Positions 23,122 to 33,274 of a DNA stretch of 64,000 nt are shown here, one piece after another. Positions within the stretch are counted from its first letter, which is position 1, and the number at the start of each line of letters is the position of its first letter. Below the pieces are notes generated by a model. That model had not been told where the DNA came from and ran no database searches. It saw only the letters and a list, made by a program, of their open reading frames with translations. The DNA is from Diphasiastrum complanatum (taxonomy: Eukaryota; Streptophyta; Lycopodiopsida; Lycopodiales; Lycopodiaceae), in assembly GCA_029204225.1 (NCBI GenBank), contig CM055097.1, forward strand, positions 45,360,050 to 45,424,049. Reading direction: 5' to 3'. Made by a program: the position numbers and the translations under genes.

Positions 23122-24800
23122 TTATATGCTAAGGGGCAACAACTAAGGACCAAAGATTAAGGGTAAAGAGACAAGCCAAGGGCTAAGGGTTAAGGTCCAA
23201 GGGAGAAGGGCTAGGGCTAATGACCAAAGCATAAGGAACAAGGGCTAAGGATGAAGGGCGAATGGCGAAGGACAGATGATCAAAGGCTAAGGGCCAAGCG
23301 AGAAGAGTTTAGGGTTTAGGATTTAGGGCTAAGATTTAAGGTTTAAGGATTTAGGATTTAGGATTTAGGGCTAAGGGCTTAGGGTTTAGGGCTTAATGTT
23401 TATTTTAGGGCTAAGGGCTAGGATTTAGGGTTTAGGGCATAGGGATAGTGTTTAGGATTTAGGGTTTCAAGTTTAGGGTTTAGGGTTTAGGATTCAGATT
23501 TTAGAATTTAAGGTTTATAGTTTAGGGTTTAGGGCTTAGGGCTCAGGGTTTAGGGTTTAGGGTCTAGGGTTTAGGATTTAGGACTAAGAGCTTAGGGCTT
23601 AGGGTTTAGAGTTTATGGTTTAAGGTTTAGGATTTAGGGCTTAGGGCTTAGGGCTTAGGGCTTAGGGTGTAGGGCTTATGGCTTGCAATTTAGGGTTTAG
23701 GTTTAGAGTTTAGGATTTAGGGTTTAGTATTTAAGGTAAGGGCCAAGAAATTAGGATTTAGGGTTGAGGTCTTAGAGTTTAGTGTTTAGGGTTAAGGGCC
23801 AAGGGTTTAGAGTTTAGGGTTAAAGGGCAAGGGTTTAGGATTTAGGGTTTAGGCTTTAGGGCTAAGGGCTTAGAGTTAAAGGCCAAGGGTTTAGGGTTTA
23901 GGATTTAGGTTTTAGAGTTTTAGATTTTAGGATTTAGGCTAGCTTAGGGTTTAGGGTTTAGGGTTTAGGGTCTATGGTTTAGGATCTAGAATTTAGGGTT
24001 TAGAGTTTGAGGCTTAGGGCTTAGGTTTAAAGGCTTAGGGTTATGGGCTAAGGACTTAGGGTTTAGGATTTAGTGTTTAGGATTTAGGGTTTAGGGTTAA
24101 GTGCCAAGTGGTTTAGGGTTTAGGGTTCGGGCTAAGGGTTTAGGATTTAGGGTTTTGGGTGTAGGGTTTCGGGCTAAGGGTTTAGGATTTAGGGCATTGG
24201 GTTTAGGGTTTAGGGTTAAGGGCCAAGGGCTAAGGTTCAAAGACCAAGAATCAAGGGATTAGGGTTTAGGGTTAAGGGCTAAGGGTTAAAGGCCAAGGGT
24301 TAAGGACCAAGGGTTAAAGGTTAAGCACTAAGGGCCAATGGTGAAAGGCCAAGAGCCCAGACGAAGGACGAAAGGTTAAGGGTTAATGGATAAGGGCAAA
24401 AGATTAAAGGACAAGAATTATGGAGACATAAGGAGCGAGGGGCCACGAGTTAAGTTTTAGTGGCCAAGGGCTAAGGGAGAACGACTAAGGGACAATAGCT
24501 AAGGGCTAAGGGCCAATGACCAAGCGTTCAAGCGAAGGGCTAAGAGTTAAGGTCCATGGGCCAAGGTCTAAGGGCTAAGGAAGAAGAGCTAAGGGCCAAG
24601 AGTCAAGGATAAAGGGCTAAGGAACGAGGATTAAAGGACAAGGGTTAAGGGTTAAGGGCAAGGGAGAAGGATGAAGGGCCAAGCGTCAAGGGTCAAGGTT
24701 TAAGAATTAAGGTCCAAGGGCCAAGGGTCTAAGGGTTAAGGTCCAAGAGGCAAGGGTTAAGGGCCAAGGTTTAAGGGACAAGGGTTAAGGCCAAGGGCCA
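23122..24800. repeat. Interstitial telomere-like array (degenerate TTTAGGG)
   Basis: About 1.68 kb. The central part (about 23310-24260) is dominated by TTTAGGG and one-step variants (TTTAGGA, CTTAGGG, CTAAGGG), including short perfect runs of the plant telomere repeat. Both flanks grade into the related but looser unit GGGCTAAGGGCCAAGGGTTAAG. The G-rich strand is plus throughout. GA/TG microsatellites sit at both edges. The same looser unit reappears at 33805-33935. It could be an old telomere or fusion remnant, or satellite growth from telomere-like seed sequence. Confidence 0.85.
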
Positions 24801-24828
24801 AGAGAGAAAGAGAGGAGACAATATTAAA

Positions 24829-24830
<2 letters not shown>

Positions 24831-24890
<60 letters not shown>
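24831..24890. repeat. (TG)n(AG)n microsatellite
   Basis: TG units at 24831-24864 followed directly by GA units to 24890. Confidence 0.95.
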
Positions 24891-25120
24891 CACTTTATTA
24901 ACATCTTTTGGGCACCCGTGGGTACATAAGACCAAAAAGAAAACATGTACAAGCAACAGCGGATCCATAGGAGGACATGGCCATACAACATTATAAACTA
25001 GCTACAAATGAAAGTAGAAGAAAGCAGAAGTGAAATAAGCCCACAACTTGGGCTAGGTAGAGAATATGTACATATCAACGAAAGTAAGCGTGAAGTGTCC
25101 GCTGAGTGGAGTGTACAATG

Positions 25121-25449
25121 TGTGAAGAAATATGGATCACTAAGATCCAAATTGATCCCTTGATCTCTGGCTATGGAAGACAACACAATTAGCACCATTG
25201 GCAATGTAGAAATGTAATATCTACTTCATAAAAGAGATGCAAACTCAACAAGATCTTGATCAAACATGAACAATATGATAAAATGAAGTTGTTGTCCATA
25301 CAATAATAGTACCTTAACACATTTCACATGTGTGGATCCAATACACAACATAAATAAGCATTCTACACACAAGATTGCAAGATATCAATACTATAATGCA
25401 CCAACGGATAGATGAACCCAAGAGAACTCATGTATAAGCATGAAATGAG

Positions 25450-25501
<52 letters not shown>

Positions 25502-25631
25502 TGTTTTTCCATGCTTGTAAACTATTTATAACAGCTCCATGACCTATTTTAAATGTGGTTATCCTCCATAGAAACTCCTATGGATTAGATTCAATGTACC
25601 GATCATTCAAATTTGAATGGGTCCAAAATCA
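25121..25631 (-). mobile_element. Copia-type LTR, left part (interrupted)
   Basis: Diverged relative of the LTR at 7910-8545. Shared blocks in order include GTGTGGATCCAA, CATTCTACACA, ATGCACCAAYGGATAG, GAACYCATGTATAAGCATG and GATTCAATGTACC. It starts TGTGAAGAAATATGG and contains a (GA)n tract at 25453-25497 not found in the other copy. It is cut at 25631 by the TIR element and resumes at 33275. No primer site adjoins its left edge, so it is a solo or damaged LTR. Confidence 0.8.
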
Positions 25632-25666
25632 CATTAGAGGAGTTCTCAATATCAAAAAGATCCTTT
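25632..25666 (+). repeat. Left terminal inverted repeat, copy 1
   Basis: Starts CATTAGAGGAGTTCTCAATA and matches the reverse complement of 33240-33274 at 34 of 35 positions (one C/T difference). The same start occurs at 45297 (diverged) and 52383. Confidence 0.9.
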
Positions 25667-26027
25667 GTGAAGATACTTTTATTTTTTTTCTTTAGTTTCG
25701 ACCATCACTAGGCCCAATCAAAATGCACAGATTTGAAATCTACGTAACGTAGTTCAAATTAACTGAGAAATAGAAATGCAATATAAAAAACTTTGAAATT
25801 TGTGTCCGGGCAGCATGGATGTATCCCATTGGTTTCTTCTTCCTGCCTGACACGTGCTAATCTGCCCGACGTCAATACCTCAAGTTAAATCTACTTGACT
25901 ATGCTGGTTAGTATAATGTAATTTTCTAACTATACTAGTTACAGTTATAGAAATACAGTATGTACAGTTACATAAAATATGGTATACGTAGTAACTGTGA
26001 CTATGTTGGCATTCACATAGGTGAAAT

Positions 26028-27468
26028 GTGATACGAAAAATTGAAATTAAGTATCATATCAGAGAGATTTTTGGCGCCCAAGCTTTGAAAATAGCAATGG
26101 CAAGGAGACCCAGATCTACAATCGAGTCTGTGATTCTTTACAATGAGAAAGATGAAGCTGATAATTGGAAGCCAATAAAATATATGAAGAATTCATGGGT
26201 ATTGCTGCATCCATCATCAAAGGGCAATTTTCGACAAAAGAAAAGAGCAAAAATGACTTACAAATCTTATTGGAATGCAAAAATTTTGGAGTTTAAACTA
26301 CCCCGGGAGGTCAATCGATATCGGAAGTCTTAGTACAACATTTATATATGCATTCAGAAATCAAAGTACATGATATCAATCCTCATGATCATCAAAAATG
26401 TGATTGTAAGTATATCAAAACATATGCACTCTACAACAATCATAGGAGATTTTTTTTATTGGTGCTCTTCATATTATGATTTAAATGCTTCAACATTGTT
26501 TTTTTTCATTCAGATTTATATCCATCATGCATAAGTGAATGGGAGCCCGCACAATCACTTGCAGGAATATTAGACGTGATTCACTCTGATGTTGAAAAGC
26601 TGCAATACAGAGAAAGAAGTCCAAAGGAACTTGCAGATTGTGGTATCTATTTTTATGAATCTTTATATATGCCACAAACAGATGGAGGTTTTGGCAAGCT
26701 CGAAGCTGTTCCATTTTCTAGTTTTCAAAGTGATGAGTGGCCTACTCCTGACAGTATTATTTATGAATCCTTGAGATGCAAGCTACTCATTGATATTAGA
26801 AATGCTATGAAGATAAGCACAGGCTCAAAAATTGTTCACCTAAGTTGGTTTATCTCGTTACATATAATTCTTGATTTTTTCTCGAGTGCTAGTGTTCGTA
26901 GGACACCAACTTATTTGTTTGCAAGGATTTATCAGATGAGACTTTGTCAAATCTCATGGATCAAGGCTAGGATAGTAAAACAAATAATGACATAGAATGC
27001 AGGATTAAAAAGTCCTCAATGATCTTTCGTTATCATATCGAAAAGCAAATGCTCAGTCTCACATTTAGCTACCAGAGATACAAGAAAATTAAAGGTACAT
27101 GGCTACCACTGGATCAAGACTTTGAACTAGATGGTCACACAAACCGAATGGAGATAAGCATTATCTACAATGAGGAATATTTGACTATGGTTGAGGTGGA
27201 AGAGCATTGGAAGCTTGATTTTATCAGAACAGAGCTCATGCTATTACAAACCAATCTACCAACATATTTCAGATTTATCATCAACGGAAGACTCGTAAGT
27301 ACTTTATGTTTATTGCCATTTCAAAATAGATCAAAATAATTGAAAATGTCACCATTTACAACTGAACATTCACTAATATTTGTCATGTCATAGATGCAAA
27401 AAAGACAAGAGCTGATAATGTGCTGCAAAAATCTACTTACAACAATCACCATTGTGGGAGAACAATAG
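26028..27468 (+). pseudogene. Gene A1 of the TIR element, unknown protein, copy 1
   Basis: The plus-strand gene nearest the left TIR. Conserved blocks occur in order: KIEIKYHIREIFG and ARRPRST (26030-26115), SEWEPAQSLAGILD and HSDVEKLQYRERSPKEL (26535-26635), PDSIIYESLRCKLLIDIRNA (26750), DLSDETLSNLMDQG (26925), and TWLPLDQDFELDGHTNRMEI with VEEHWKLDFIRTELMLLQ (27090-27250). An intron is visible: GTAAGTACTTT after 27293, with TAG acceptor before 27395, then the final exon to TAG 27468. Copy 2 at 45626-47120 encodes the same blocks, so the region is protein-coding. In copy 1 there is a stop inside DQG-DSK and a damaged donor near 26448. I recognise no domain. The start is uncertain: ATG 26028 or 26097. 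Confidence 0.7.
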
Positions 27469-27637
27469 TTTCAAATAAACTTTAGTAAAAATCTATGTAT
27501 ACACTCTTTCATTCAATAAATGAAAGCCCAAGTTGGGCATCAATACATGTATTTTGTGCTCCCAAATTCATAAAATGGAACAACATTTGATATATCAATG
27601 TATATTTATCTATGAATTCTACACATGTATTTTTGTT

Positions 27638-29420
27638 CTATGCTATCTGTATTTGTTCTAATCTTAATTTAGTATAGCTACATCATCCTTTGCACCATCA
27701 TCAATAGCGGGAGGCTGAAGCCTTGCCCTAGCCACTATACTCAGGATAATTTCTTGTCTAAATTTGTACACCTGGCTTGATGTGTACTCAGAAGTGTAAA
27801 CTGCAAGATAGAACATTCATGTATTAGTAATAGCTAAAAACATCAACAAAATAGAAAACTAATCATGATTCCAAGAATAAGAATAAACAGAATTTATTAC
27901 CTTAGAAATATCAACATATTCCTGAAGGTTGAACCAATTAAAAAATAACTTGACATTGTATAATGTGTACCACCCACAACTGAACGAATCATTTTGCTGG
28001 GGTGACTGCAAAAAAATTCAGCACACAAGAAATCAACTATGAAAAAGAATGAATTAGAATGAAATAAATACATTAGAATACTGATTTCAGATTGCTATTA
28101 AGAAAGACAAAATTTACCTCCAAACTGATGATCTGCCAGTCCACGGAATAGGGAACATCTGTAGGAATATATTTACTTAAATATGGAAGGTATATATCTA
28201 CATCCTTATGCGTATTGCTCGTCAAATTCATCTTGACACAAAAACCTTTAATACTATTATCTACAAATCTCTTAATAGAAATCATGTTTAAACTCTAGTG
28301 GTCACTGCAAAATAAGATTGTAATTTCTTTAGCTGCAATTCTGAGAACTATTTCCATTGACAATGCCAATGTTAAAGCATTAAACGACAAGAAGCATTTA
28401 ATATATCTTACTTGGTATGATAAGAGATGAGCAGATACTTTGTTGCTGGTGTGAATCCACTAGTCAGACATTGTGACAATGTGTCATTATTCTCCTTGAA
28501 GGCCTGAAGCAAAAAGTTACTCATCACCAGCAACTCAGTGGTTGAATCTCTTGCAATGTCATATTGCAAGAGTGTAAGCCTGGATTCTATCACATGATCA
28601 CTGATAGAAGCCCATCTGTCTTTGAGATCCAAACAATCAAGAACTCTATAATTTATACTAAAATCAAGTTCATCTAGTCTAAAACAAAATAGAGTACCAA
28701 TTGTATCTATAGCATCGGATATGTCCTTCTCAAATTTAAGATAATCATCGGAATCTATATATGTATAAAGATTTGGAGGAGGAGGAGGAGGTGGATGTGT
28801 AGTATCTATAGGAACTAAAGGGGTATCCAAAACAGATGTAGGTACATTTACAACATTATCAAGAGCAGCGTTATCTACAATTGATTCCGGATTAGGCTTC
28901 ACAGATTCTATGGTGTCTACCCTCCTTACTTTCTTTGGAGCTCTCTTGGGAGCTGCCTGCTTCCTAGGACGCTTGGTAGAAGATCAGTCCTATCTAGAGG
29001 AGTTGGTCTAGGAGCAGCAGGCTGAGATACGTGTAACTTGCAAAACCTCTCCCTCATTCTTATCAGGAGCTGAAAATCCTTGGGCATTACGGTGACTCTC
29101 TTGGAATGCATTGCAAGCAAAAATGAATCTTCAAAAAAATGGCTCATGTAATCTTCAGCAGCCTCTTGAAGGCACTGAAGAGCACTGCGTGTGAATCTAA
29201 CCAGCTATCCGAGATCATTTCTAGTTATGTTTTGTACATCACGGTAGAATGGTGCTCTTGGAATCAATAGAGCGATTGATCTCTGATACTTACGTATTTC
29301 AGAGAGCCATTTATTGCGGTTGCACGTTCTAGGTCTAGCGGGAGTTGTAATGGCAATCGCAGGAGCTGAGGACAAGCCAGCAAAGAAGAAGTCCCTCCTT
29401 GTCTGCTTTGTCCTATCCAT
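27638..29420 (-). pseudogene. Gene A2: histone H3-Ulp1-like protease fusion, copy 1
   Basis: Exon 1 (29420-28412) opens MDRTKQTRR, like the H3 tail. An H3 fold follows: EIRKYQRS (residue 41 on), PRAPF, SALQCLQEAAEDY, and HSKRVTVMPKDFQLL (about 105-119). The tail is some nine residues shorter than normal, and loop 1 is one longer. After a basic and proline-rich linker comes a C48/Ulp1-type domain: RWASISDHVIE in exon 1, NDH-stop-SLNMISI in exon 2 (28304-28118, where the family has HW), SPQQNDSFSCGWY in exon 3 (28005-27901), then exon 4 from 27800. The introns are GT-AG. Such proteases cleave SUMO. The position of the catalytic Asp appears to hold Asn (CVKMNL). Defects: TAG for Gln72, a frameshift near residue 146, TAG at the Trp site, and a frameshift in exon 4. 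The ancestor was about 490 residues, probably nuclear. Confidence 0.85.
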
Positions 29421-30217
29421 GGAAGTGTACTATGGGATATCGGACTTGTGCGTGACGACTAGGATGAGCAGGGAAGGATGATAAAGCCCTTGCAGAGAAC
29501 CGATATGTACGGATAGAATGTACGGTATATCAGACCTGTGCGAGCCGAATATAAGAGAGATAGATTAGTATAGAAGAAAGACGCAAAAGTGCGATACGAG
29601 GAGACACGTAGGCAGATGTATTGGACCTGTGCGCATGGAAGGCGGTAGGAAGAATATCGATTGTGAAAAATGTGCACGTGCGACATGCGGAGCAAAAAAA
29701 AAAGTGAAAAAAATTCATCAAAGTTTGTGATTTTACATCGCAGTTCGAACGTGCGAAAGAACGTCCTGTCACTCGTGTGGGACTTGTACGGTCAAATGTG
29801 AGAGCGACATGTGTCACCCTGTCACTTTACACATGTGGGATTTGTATGGGAAAATGTGAGAGCGACACGTGTACAGGTGTCATTTCACACGTGTCCAGGT
29901 GTCACCTCACACGTGCTAGTGCCTGTAGTCCAATTGAAAGTAGACACGTGTCCTTTGACCGTTGACCACACGTGTGAAAATTTAGTATAAATGGCACGAA
30001 ATCCGATTAATTTTTTACCTTTTTTGTTCTCAAAATTCATGGCATATCACTCTTGTGCGCGTGCATTGTTGTTTGTTTGTTTGCAACGATACCTACTTGT
30101 GCACAAGTGCGATATTCGGTATCTACCTGTCGTACATATCTCTCTTGTGCACGATCTTGAGAGTTAGTTTTGTTTCAGTTCTCCCTCGCGCACAAGTGCG
30201 ATATCTACGTTACTTCC
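29421..30217. promoter_or_regulatory. Bidirectional promoter between A2 and A3, copy 1
   Basis: About 800 bp between divergent starts. A G-box cluster (ACACGTGT or CACACGTG at about 29865, 29886, 29908, 29943 and 29967) lies before TTGACC pairs and a TATA box, TATAAATGG near 29986, facing A3. On both sides the element GTGCGATAT or CTTGTGCG recurs (29444, 29535, 29587, 29627, 29671, 30050, 30098, 30145, 30188). Its best form is the palindrome CGCACAAGTGCG. The same architecture is present at 49525-50374. Confidence 0.65.
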
Positions 30218-31525
30218 ATGACCTCTTCCTCAGGATCCTCATGAGATTCAGGCTTGAGTTCATTTTTTACTGAATTTGGGATTACTGAAAATCTAGACTA
30301 CTTCCACAGCCTATTCAGACCATATCTACATGTTTTCAGGACTGCACAACCAAATTTTGACATATTTTATGAACATTATGTTAGATTCATAGATATACTT
30401 AGTAAGCATGTTTTCTCCATAGATTCACTCCAGTACATGCCTTATACTGATCTTGTTCATTTCTTCTCAGCTTTCAGACATAGACTAGATAGAATGTTCA
30501 CCAAATTGTTTGAACTTTTCAAAAGCAGTTCAATGTGTCCTTATTGCAACAAGAAATGTCGATTGGTTGAATATCAGAGTGATTTCATACTTTTCATGTT
30601 AGTTCAGATCCCAGATGATGAGGAAGTTTCTATTGCTGACCCTCTTACTGCATCATCCTCTGTTCAGTCAGTTATTAAGGATATCTGTCACTTCCTTATC
30701 GACACTCCTGATAAGGAAAGTGACTTTATTGATATAAATACTGATGTTCTCCGGGATTCTTTTATTGGCCAAAATACATATGTTGATGAATCGATCCCTA
30801 TAGAGGAGTCTAAATGTCTTTTCAATTTGCTTGTATATTATATTAATGACGATGTATATTTCACTACTGCTGATTTATGTAAATTTTTTGACTATCGTGA
30901 AGATGAGGTTCTATGTTTATTATTCGGCACAATTTCCAAATTCTTCGACTTTGTAGATTTTGAAATAGATGACCTTGTTGCTGGTATTGATTTTGATGAT
31001 AAGGAGGGACTTATGACAGGTGAAGAATGCCTGAGTAAGACTTTATCAAATATTGCTGAGGATGGGCGAGGCAGACCATCCGATGAAGAATTCACGGCAT
31101 TTCAATTTCAGTTTGGCTTCCCTCATCCATCATTAATGCATTTCACTGATGATTCCACTTCAGTACGTGGTCATTATATTGATCATCCTGATCTGGTTGT
31201 TGCTGATGATGAAGAATGTGTAAGTGTTTAAACTTCCTTGCCTTAGAATGTTTTTAATCACTGAATGTGTTTTTGCTAACATATTTTCTATTGCAGGATG
31301 CTCTCATAATTGATGATTTTGCTGGAACACGACGTGGTTTCAAACAACACGCATCCTCGTTCCAGAGGGATAGTGGACTTGGCCACTGTCTTAGGCATTT
31401 CCTGAAGAATGAGATCTGTATTGCTCATTCCAAGTTGAGCCCAGTTGGGGAGAGGCTTATAATGGTAGTTAAAGCTTTATCAATTTGCCTAGGAGGACAT
31501 AAATTGTTAAGACAAATAAGATCAT
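30218..31525 (+). pseudogene. Gene A3 of the TIR element, unknown protein, copy 1
   Basis: ATG at 30218 is followed by TGA eight codons later (copy 2 has CAA). The frame is then open to 31219: FFTEFGITENLDYFHSLFRPYLH, a CPYCNKKC zinc-ribbon-like half site near 30535, Asp/Glu-rich segments (QIPDDEEVS, FIDINTDVLRDSF), and DYREDEVLCLLFGTIS. The donor GTAAGT is at 31220 and the acceptor TTGCAG ends at 31296. Exon 2 (DALIIDDFAG, LRHFLKNEICIAHS) continues until about 31525, where it runs into inverted gene B sequence, so about 120 C-terminal residues are missing. I recognise no family. The protein is acidic and probably soluble. Confidence 0.7.
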
Positions 31526-32701
31526 TCATAGAATGTGACAATGTATCTCAGCAAGTAGTTTAGATCAGCAAATAACTTGTTTAATGAATTATAGAATATC
31601 GATTTTCCATCAGTTTCATACACCTCCTCAATATGAAATGGAGTTCCAGTGATCTTATGCATACCTATGTTTAATGTATCTCTCTCTTTCTTCAAGTGAT
31701 ATGTCCTAGGGATTGGGACTTTTCTAATTTGAACTTGCTTAAAAGCTTCTCTAATAGTTTAAATATTGTTGCATATGCTTCCATGCTAATACCTGCAAAA
31801 TCACAAGCACCCTGAACTATAGTCTTATCTAAAAAAATTTGAATGTCCACCATCAAAGACTCTGCTATTGAACTCCTATTGTTCATCATGATACACTCAG
31901 TGGATTTGCAAGTCAATATTGTGCCCAATGACATTCCTAGTAAAGCATTGTCTTTAATATTCCGAGGAGCTACTAATGCAGATCTGCAAAAAAACAGATA
32001 GGTTAACAGAAAATCACCATAGCTGAATTAAATCCAAATGTCATTGAAAAACTTACAAAAATCAAAATATGCTTACTTGAATGCACAGATCCTTCTATTT
32101 CGATAACCTCCTTTTGAAAGCGTTTGAATATCCTTGCAACTTTGTCGCTTTTGCTTCTTACTTTCAACCTTCTTTTTTGCCCAATCCACATCCTTCAATA
32201 ATTGTAAGTTTTCAATACGAATAGATTGTAAGACTGATTGCATTTGCTCTAGTTCTGATTTGATATTGATTGTTATCTTCTGTAATGATTCATTGATTTT
32301 TTTAAGTAGTTCATTTTCTTCTAATGTCTTTTGGAGATGACAATCTCTATTCTGACAATAAGAGGATATCCGAATTAACTCAGCTTATAAAAAGTGAACT
32401 TATTTCATATAAAGTTGCTTTCCACGGTTCTGCAATCTTTCACAATATCCTAGTAATCCACTATGCCCATTGCATATCCATGTAACTAAATGAGTTATTG
32501 AAGAGAATGTGGATGTGTCAAAGTGCTTGAATCTTGTGGATATAATGTTCCAGCTATCCACAAATCCAAGTTTTTTTTTCCTTCTGCCCTGTAACGAGAA
32601 CAATCCTCAGCATATATTTGAATTCCTTCACCTCCTCTTCTCTGCAAAGGTGCCAAATCCATAAGGATATCCACATGTAGATGATACAATGTCATCATCA
32701 A
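31526..32701 (-). pseudogene. Gene B of the TIR element, possible transposase, copy 1
   Basis: The minus-strand gene next to the right TIR. The start MMMTLYHLHVDI at 32701 matches MMTLYHLHVDI in copy 2 and MTKLYHLHVDL at 38768. A coiled-coil segment follows, rich in Glu, Lys and Leu, then a basic patch, an intron at about 32073-31987, and an exon with SLGTILTCKSTE and AYATIF. It is truncated at the A3 junction near 31526. Frameshifts occur near 32540, with stops near 32385. The role is inferred only from its position by the terminus and its conservation in three copies. No DDE motif can be traced with confidence. Confidence 0.6.
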
Positions 32702-33239
32702 AAAAATAATAGAGTAATCAGTTGCATCAAAGTACTATGACCAAATTTTATGAAGCAAAACAAAATACTCATATTTGATTATATTATATAATATGTACGA
32801 TCAATCCAATCTCCATGCTTGTATGCTTGATTCAAATTTGAAAATGCCGGTCATTTTTTCATTCCAATAGGTAGTTGGCGCTCATATTTCCATTCCAAGG
32901 TGATGATGGTGTTTATAATTGGAGATGGCACCCATATTTCCATTCTCGTAGAAGGAATGCATATGTAAACATTTTGCAATTTTTCCTGATTCGAATTTGG
33001 CGATGGCAGTCATATTCTAGATCCATTGAAAATATTGCCCTTTTCGTAACCAATGGAGGGAATATTTTTGAATTTAGTCAAGTTATACTGCGGACTGTTT
33101 ACAGTTCTTAACTGTGACTATAGACACTTTGGTTAGATCATTGGGAGTTGGGGAGGCCTCGGGAGTGGTGGGGGCAAGCAAATAAACAATATTGTTATTT
33201 TTATTTTGATATTTTTCTATATCCTACATGGCACTCCTT
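32702..33239. other. Subterminal region at the gene B end, copy 1
   Basis: Non-coding. It contains repeated text GATTCAAATTTGRARATGCCGGTC near 32829 and GATTCGAATTTGGCGATGGCAGTC near 32989, a further GATGGCACCCATATTTCCATTC unit, and TAACTGTGACTA at 33109. The last also occurs at 25992 near the other end. Repeated subterminal words are typical transposase-binding sites. Confidence 0.6.
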
Positions 33240-33274
33240 AAAGGGTCTTTTTGATATTGAGAACTCCTCTAATG
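33240..33274 (-). repeat. Right terminal inverted repeat, copy 1
   Basis: The reverse complement begins CATTAGAGGAGTTCTCAATA, matching 25632 onward and 52383 onward. Confidence 0.9.

Larger units (their letters stand above)
25632..33274 (+). mobile_element. TIR element with H3-Ulp1 gene, copy 1
   Basis: A 7643-bp insertion in a copia LTR. Both ends carry CATTAGAGGAGTTCTCAATA and continue identically except one base to about position 35, in inverted orientation. Inside are four gene-like regions in two convergent pairs: A1 plus and A2 minus, then A3 plus and B minus. A2 and A3 diverge from a shared promoter. All show stops or frameshifts. A3 and B are both cut at the junction near 31525, so this copy is an internal-deletion derivative of a longer element. 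The LTR text continues across the insertion without an obvious target-site duplication. The class is unclear: TIRs and several introns argue for a cut-and-paste DNA transposon. Confidence 0.85.

Noticed and set aside
22981-23122. Open frame rich in Arg-Glu repeats on the minus strand (22730-23122)
   Set aside because: It is the translation of a TC/GA microsatellite, not a gene.
24771-24968. Open frame with Ser-Leu and Thr-His repeats
   Set aside because: It arises from the TG/GA microsatellite at 24831-24890.
28926-29147. Centromeric H3 (CENH3) assignment for the H3 domain
   Set aside because: Loop 1 is only one residue longer than in canonical H3, the tail keeps RTKQT, and KRVT-MPKD is canonical. 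The sequence does not specifically favour CENH3.
29205-29420. A separate short host histone H3 pseudogene inserted near the element
   Set aside because: The H3 text is present at the same place in both element copies, is followed in frame (by copy comparison) by a conserved non-histone extension, and shares the promoter of A3. It belongs to the element.
25632-33274. Polinton/Maverick-type element, because of the cysteine protease
   Set aside because: No protein-primed polymerase, packaging ATPase, capsid or retroviral-type integrase is visible. The protease motif fits C48 rather than the adenovirus type, and the element is shorter.
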